DNA of 64,000 nt, from positions 40,435 through 104,434 of IMG/VR virus record IMGVR_UViG_3300021197_001653, one strand, 5' to 3'. The position numbers were made by a program, and so were the translations under genes. Numbering within the stretch: position 1 is the stretch's first letter; every line of letters starts with the position of its first letter. Source of the stretch: a virus. Below the pieces are notes generated by a model. It was not told where the DNA came from. It ran no database searches and saw nothing but the letters and a program-made list of their open reading frames with translations. Shown here piece after piece: positions 61,060-64,000 of the stretch.

Positions 61060-61494
61060 TTAATATCTTTTAGTTCTATGTTCAAATATATTTAACTTAA
61101 TTGTATTTTTAATTAATTTTGGCCTATAGTTACTTCTTGGTGCATACATTGCTTGAATACCATGTGGTAGACTATATGTAAATTTAATTGTTAACTTGTC
61201 TAAATCAATTGTAGTTATTATACCATCTTTAACATCCTTAATGAATTGTTGTGGTATAGCAGGTAAACCTCCCATTCTATCATCATTAGTGGCAACTACT
61301 TTATGTAATTGTTTATTTGACATGAATGTATTTAATCTAGATATATCTTTAGAGTTTTTAACACATTGACATAACTGATTGTTATTTTTCCAAATATAGT
61401 AATCTTTATCTATTAGTTTAGATGTAATTAAAATATAATGCAATCCGTTAATTGTTAATAACTTACAAGGTCTATTTAATTTAGTTGATTCCAT
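61060..61494 (-). CDS. Hypothetical basic protein
   Basis: 144 residues, Lys/Asn/Arg rich, beta-rich N-terminal half (CKLLTINGLHYILITSK, DYYIWKNNNQLCQC), basic C-terminus (FEHRTKRY). It follows the terminator at 61514. No recognised motif. Confidence 0.5.
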   Translation of the reverse strand: MESTKLNRPCKLLTINGLHYILITSKLIDKDYYIWKNNNQLCQCVKNSKDISRLNTFMSNKQLHKVVATNDDRMGGLPAIPQQFIKDVKDGIITTIDLDKLTIKFTYSLPHGIQAMYAPRSNYRPKLIKNTIKLNIFEHRTKRY

Positions 61495-61513
61495 TATTTT
61501 TATTTTTTAAAGG

Positions 61514-61553
61514 GTGAAAAAAAGTCTTAATACTAATAATATTAAGACTTTTT
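61514..61553 (-). terminator. Intrinsic terminator
   Basis: Minus strand AAAAAGTCTTAATA / TATTAAGACTTTTT, 7-nt loop, followed by more T. It lies 130 nt downstream of a second terminator; the intervening 61557-61680 is AT-rich with no gene or clear promoter. Confidence 0.75.
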
Positions 61554-61678
61554 ATAATTTGATCTTATTTTATTTTTTTTAATTATTATATATAATTACT
61601 TATACTGGATCTTTATTCCTGTACATATTGGCTAGATTTAAAAATTTATAATAAATGTTGATATTTTTTAAGGTTTTT

Positions 61679-61713
61679 AAAAAAATAAAGGGTAAATTAC
61701 TCTACCCCTTATT
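61679..61713 (-). terminator. Intrinsic terminator after the spanin-like gene
   Basis: Minus strand AATAAGGGGTA / TACCCTTTATT with one G-U pair, followed by seven T. It closes the membrane-protein unit at 61.7-64 kb. Confidence 0.78.
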
Positions 61714-61760
61714 ATACTACTAATAAGTAGTTTTTTGCCGACCCACTTACCTCCCTTATA

Positions 61761-62123
61761 TTATTCTGATACCGCAATACTAAGTATTATTACTAATACT
61801 AAAAGTATAATTACAAATATCATAACAGTGTAAAAAATACCACTATAATTATCTATTTTATATTCTATTTTATTAGTGGTGGGGTTTATTAATAATATAT
61901 CTTTATACTTTGTTATATATGTTTTATATACAATAGTATCTTTCTGAATATAATTTAGATCTTTTCTTGATAATACATCACTATAACTTTTTACTTCTTT
62001 TGTAATTACTTGTAAATTTTTATTAACACTTTTTGTCGTTATCACATTATCAGATACTATATTACTATTTGAACATGATAATGTTGTTAATGATATAATA
62101 ATAATTAATATATATTTTTTCAT
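61761..62123 (-). CDS. Candidate unimolecular spanin (lipoprotein with C-terminal membrane helix)
   Basis: 120 residues. The N-terminus is a lipoprotein signal with lipobox (LSCS, Cys17), the middle (about 18-92) is a soluble Lys, Thr and Ile-rich stretch, and residues ~96-118 are one strong membrane helix (FYTVMIFVIILLVLVIILSIAV). A protein anchored in the outer membrane by lipid and in the inner membrane by a C-terminal helix is the architecture of u-spanins, which fuse the two membranes at lysis. It is the last gene of a membrane-protein unit. Confidence 0.5.
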   Translation of the reverse strand: MKKYILIIIISLTTLSCSNSNIVSDNVITTKSVNKNLQVITKEVKSYSDVLSRKDLNYIQKDTIVYKTYITKYKDILLINPTTNKIEYKIDNYSGIFYTVMIFVIILLVLVIILSIAVSE

Positions 62124-62126
62124 TGT

Positions 62127-62888
62127 TTATTTAATTAAAGTTCTTATTCTACTATCATCAGCTACTTTATCCCAAGCTGTTACCACAACACCATATACTT
62201 TACCACCAAAATTAAATGGTGCTATAATAATAGGATCTAATGGTTCAGGTCTTGGTGATTTAAGTTCTGGCATGTCTTTTTTTGTCTCTACAGGTTTAGC
62301 TTCATTTCCAATTTTAACAATTGATTTACCTTTAAAATCAAAATGACTTAATGGTGCTACAATATTAAAATAATTAGCTAAATTAACATCCATTATAGCT
62401 TCATGTTTACTATTTTTATCAAACATAAAATTATTTGCTTTTGGGAATGTAACACGTTCAGTCATATTTTCAGCTATTGTGCCTAAATGTGACTTAAATG
62501 ATTCTAATTCATTAATGTTTTCTTCTTCAATCGCTTTATCATAAAATGATAATGATGATATAATTAAATTATATTCATTACAAATATCATTTAATACATT
62601 ATAATTTACAACTACAAATGGAAAGAATAACTCAGTCAACATTGATAATGCTTGTTTCATAGCAAATGCACGTTGAGACTTTTCATTCTTTTCTTGAATC
62701 TCAGCGTTATTATACCTAACTTTCTCAATTGCTTTTTTAGTAACATTTTTAATACCAAAACTATCTAGTTTATCTTCAAAATTTGTAACTTCTTCAACTA
62801 TAACAGTCTTTTTCTCTGTAACTGGTCCATTTAATAATAATACATCAGGTTTAATTTTTTGTTTTTTTACTTTATCTACGATATTCAT
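62127..62888 (-). CDS. Hypothetical soluble protein in the membrane-gene unit
   Basis: 253 residues, helical middle (KSQRAFAMKQALSMLTELF) and a Pro-rich segment near 208-222 (ELKSPRPEPLDPII), then a beta-rich end. No motif. It starts 4 nt inside the end of the previous gene (62885) and is followed by the spanin-like gene after 3 nt. Confidence 0.5.
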   Translation of the reverse strand: MNIVDKVKKQKIKPDVLLLNGPVTEKKTVIVEEVTNFEDKLDSFGIKNVTKKAIEKVRYNNAEIQEKNEKSQRAFAMKQALSMLTELFFPFVVVNYNVLNDICNEYNLIISSLSFYDKAIEEENINELESFKSHLGTIAENMTERVTFPKANNFMFDKNSKHEAIMDVNLANYFNIVAPLSHFDFKGKSIVKIGNEAKPVETKKDMPELKSPRPEPLDPIIIAPFNFGGKVYGVVVTAWDKVADDSRIRTLIK

Positions 62889-63373
62889 GATAATTGTTTT
62901 TTATGTTGTTTTTTTAAATTCTTTATTCTAGTATTATATTCATTATTAATATAACAATATTTAACAATACTTTTTCTTATATTTAAAGCACCGTTCCATC
63001 CATTTCTGGCACTATAATCTTCTACGGCATTAAAATTTAACAAAACCAGTCCTATAAATCCTATTATACCAAAGACTATAACACTTGTATCTATCCAACC
63101 CTTACTAATTTCAGTTGTTGGAAGCCATGCTAAATAGTTATAATATGCAAAAAATATTATTAAATGTATTAATACATGTATAATAACAGAAACAACTGTT
63201 CCTTTTTGTAAAGCATTTAACATATCTTGGCTAAAACTATAATTTCTAGAATTTTGACTTTCTATTTTACAACAATTAAGTGAGTCAACTATTGTACATA
63301 TACCAACGAATGTAAATATCCCACTAAATACATATAATATTATTTTTAACCCTTCTAAGTTTTCTACTGTCAT
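62885..63373 (-). CDS. Membrane protein with four helices
   Basis: 162 residues. Hydrophobic segments near 10-28, 54-76, 88-112 region, with a Lys/Arg-rich cytoplasmic tail (RIKNLKKQHKKQLS). Cys pair NCCKIES after the first helix. It could be a holin or envelope factor; it overlaps the next gene by 4 nt. Confidence 0.5.
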   Translation of the reverse strand: MTVENLEGLKIILYVFSGIFTFVGICTIVDSLNCCKIESQNSRNYSFSQDMLNALQKGTVVSVIIHVLIHLIIFFAYYNYLAWLPTTEISKGWIDTSVIVFGIIGFIGLVLLNFNAVEDYSARNGWNGALNIRKSIVKYCYINNEYNTRIKNLKKQHKKQLS

Positions 63374-63384
63374 AATTATATAGT

Positions 63385-63846
63385 TTAAATTAAATTCATT
63401 ATTTCTTTAATAGCATACCATTCTGGTACAAATATATGTGTTAACGCAGTAGATAACGTTAATAAACCAATTATAAATATAATTCCGCCCACTATTAAAT
63501 ATATAAAACCATATGTATTATTTTCAGTAATGTATTCTTTTGGTAATTCTTTTACGTATCTTATTTTTTTAAAACGTATTGTAGATAATATTAATAATAT
63601 AATACCTATTATAAATGGTAATAAATATGCAACACCTTCAATGAATTTTAATTTAACTATAATAGCAAATCCTTCTTCTGCCATTGGTGTTACTTTATCA
63701 ATAGTATTATTAAAACCATCGATTATTTTATCGGAATATTTATCTATAATCCTTTCAGTTTGTGTTGTTGTAATATCGTTTTTCTTTTCTTGAGCATTTA
63801 ATGTTAACCCAAGTATTACAAATATTGTAAATAGTAATTGTTTCAT
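63385..63846 (-). CDS. Exported membrane protein with signal peptide
   Basis: 153 residues from ATG 63846, where a clean signal peptide begins (MKQLLFTIFVILGLTLNAQ); an upstream start at 63897 would place 17 charged residues before it and collide with the 44-codon ORF. After a periplasmic part (about 20-70) come two membrane helices (LLPFIIGIILLILSTI and YLIVGGIIFIIGLLTLS). Cleavage after LNA is plausible. Function unknown; possibly part of the lysis or superinfection-exclusion group. Confidence 0.55.
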   Translation of the reverse strand: MKQLLFTIFVILGLTLNAQEKKNDITTTQTERIIDKYSDKIIDGFNNTIDKVTPMAEEGFAIIVKLKFIEGVAYLLPFIIGIILLILSTIRFKKIRYVKELPKEYITENNTYGFIYLIVGGIIFIIGLLTLSTALTHIFVPEWYAIKEIMNLI

Positions 63847-63851
63847 TTTTT

Positions 63852-63986
63852 TTAATTTAAATTTATACTGTCTCTTAAAATAATTATAATAATCCATATA
63901 TTAAATATAGGGATTATACTAAATATAATAGCAAAGATAAATGTTTTTTTATCATATCCATATTGGAACTTTTTTATTGTACACAT
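63852..63986 (-). CDS. Small membrane protein
   Basis: 44 codons from ATG 63986, with an in-frame stop just upstream. A basic start (MCTIKKFQYGYDKK) and one long hydrophobic helix (IFAIIFSIIPIFNIWIIIIIL). It ends 5 nt before the ATG of the next gene, supporting both starts. Confidence 0.5.
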   Translation of the reverse strand: MCTIKKFQYGYDKKTFIFAIIFSIIPIFNIWIIIIILRDSINLN

Positions 63987-64000
63987 TAATAATATTTATC

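Noticed and set aside
1-64000. CRISPR arrays, insertion sequences, integrase and attachment sites, rRNA, reverse transcriptase or diversity-generating repeats
   Set aside because: No regularly spaced repeats, transposase or integrase motifs, long terminal inverted repeats or RT motifs were seen while reading both strands.

Overview
This window is most likely part of the genome of a crAss-like phage (order Crassvirales) or a close relative infecting a Bacteroidota host. Four things point there. First, the DNA is very AT-rich with long, tightly packed genes. Second, there is a run of giant co-oriented genes whose 2140-aa member carries the DFDID catalytic motif of the virion RNA polymerase known from crAss-like phages. 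Third, there is a textbook Bacteroidota-type promoter (TTTG, 20 nt, TATATTTG), and start codons are preceded by A/T-rich leaders rather than Shine-Dalgarno sites. Fourth, there is a complete phage replication set.

Layout. Plus strand, 1-23.1 kb: the end of a tail gene (cut by the window edge), then five overlapping or nearly touching genes of 603 to 2140 aa that look like packaged/ejected virion proteins, including the RNA polymerase and a zincin-type metalloprotease megaprotein. A symmetrical terminator at 23.1 kb separates this arm from the convergent minus-strand arm (23.2-64 kb). From high to low coordinate that arm holds: membrane proteins and a candidate unimolecular spanin (61.7-64 kb); small unknown genes and one CAT-anticodon tRNA (58.6-61.5 kb); PolB, a possible helicase loader and the replicative helicase DnaB (50.7-58.5 kb); a nicotinamide/PRPP-type gene pair resembling the NARP1 NAD+-restoring system (46-49.5 kb); recombinase, SSB-like protein and primase (39.2-41.8 kb); a large peptide-ligase/amidotransferase cluster (31.3-39.2 kb, with an outlier at 44 kb); RusA and PD-(D/E)XK nucleases, dUTPase, ribonucleotide reductase and an SF2 helicase (24.4-31.3 kb).

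The most striking structure is the dnaB gene, cut exactly inside its Walker A motif (...KVG | KT...) by 3574 bp. The junctions obey group I intron rules (exon ends in T, intron ends in G, P1 and P10 pairings visible). A P4-P7-P8-P9-like core can be recognised in the gaps between the inserted genes. The intron carries five or six protein genes, none an obvious homing endonuclease, and two of them are relatives of a phage gene outside the intron.

A second system is a dense set of ATP-grasp, two different COOH-NH2 amidoligases, class II and class I glutamine amidotransferases and gamma-glutamylcyclotransferase-like genes. It probably builds and trims amide or gamma-glutamyl linkages on an unknown protein, peptide or cell-surface target. 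Functions are assigned from motifs read by eye; no database search was run.
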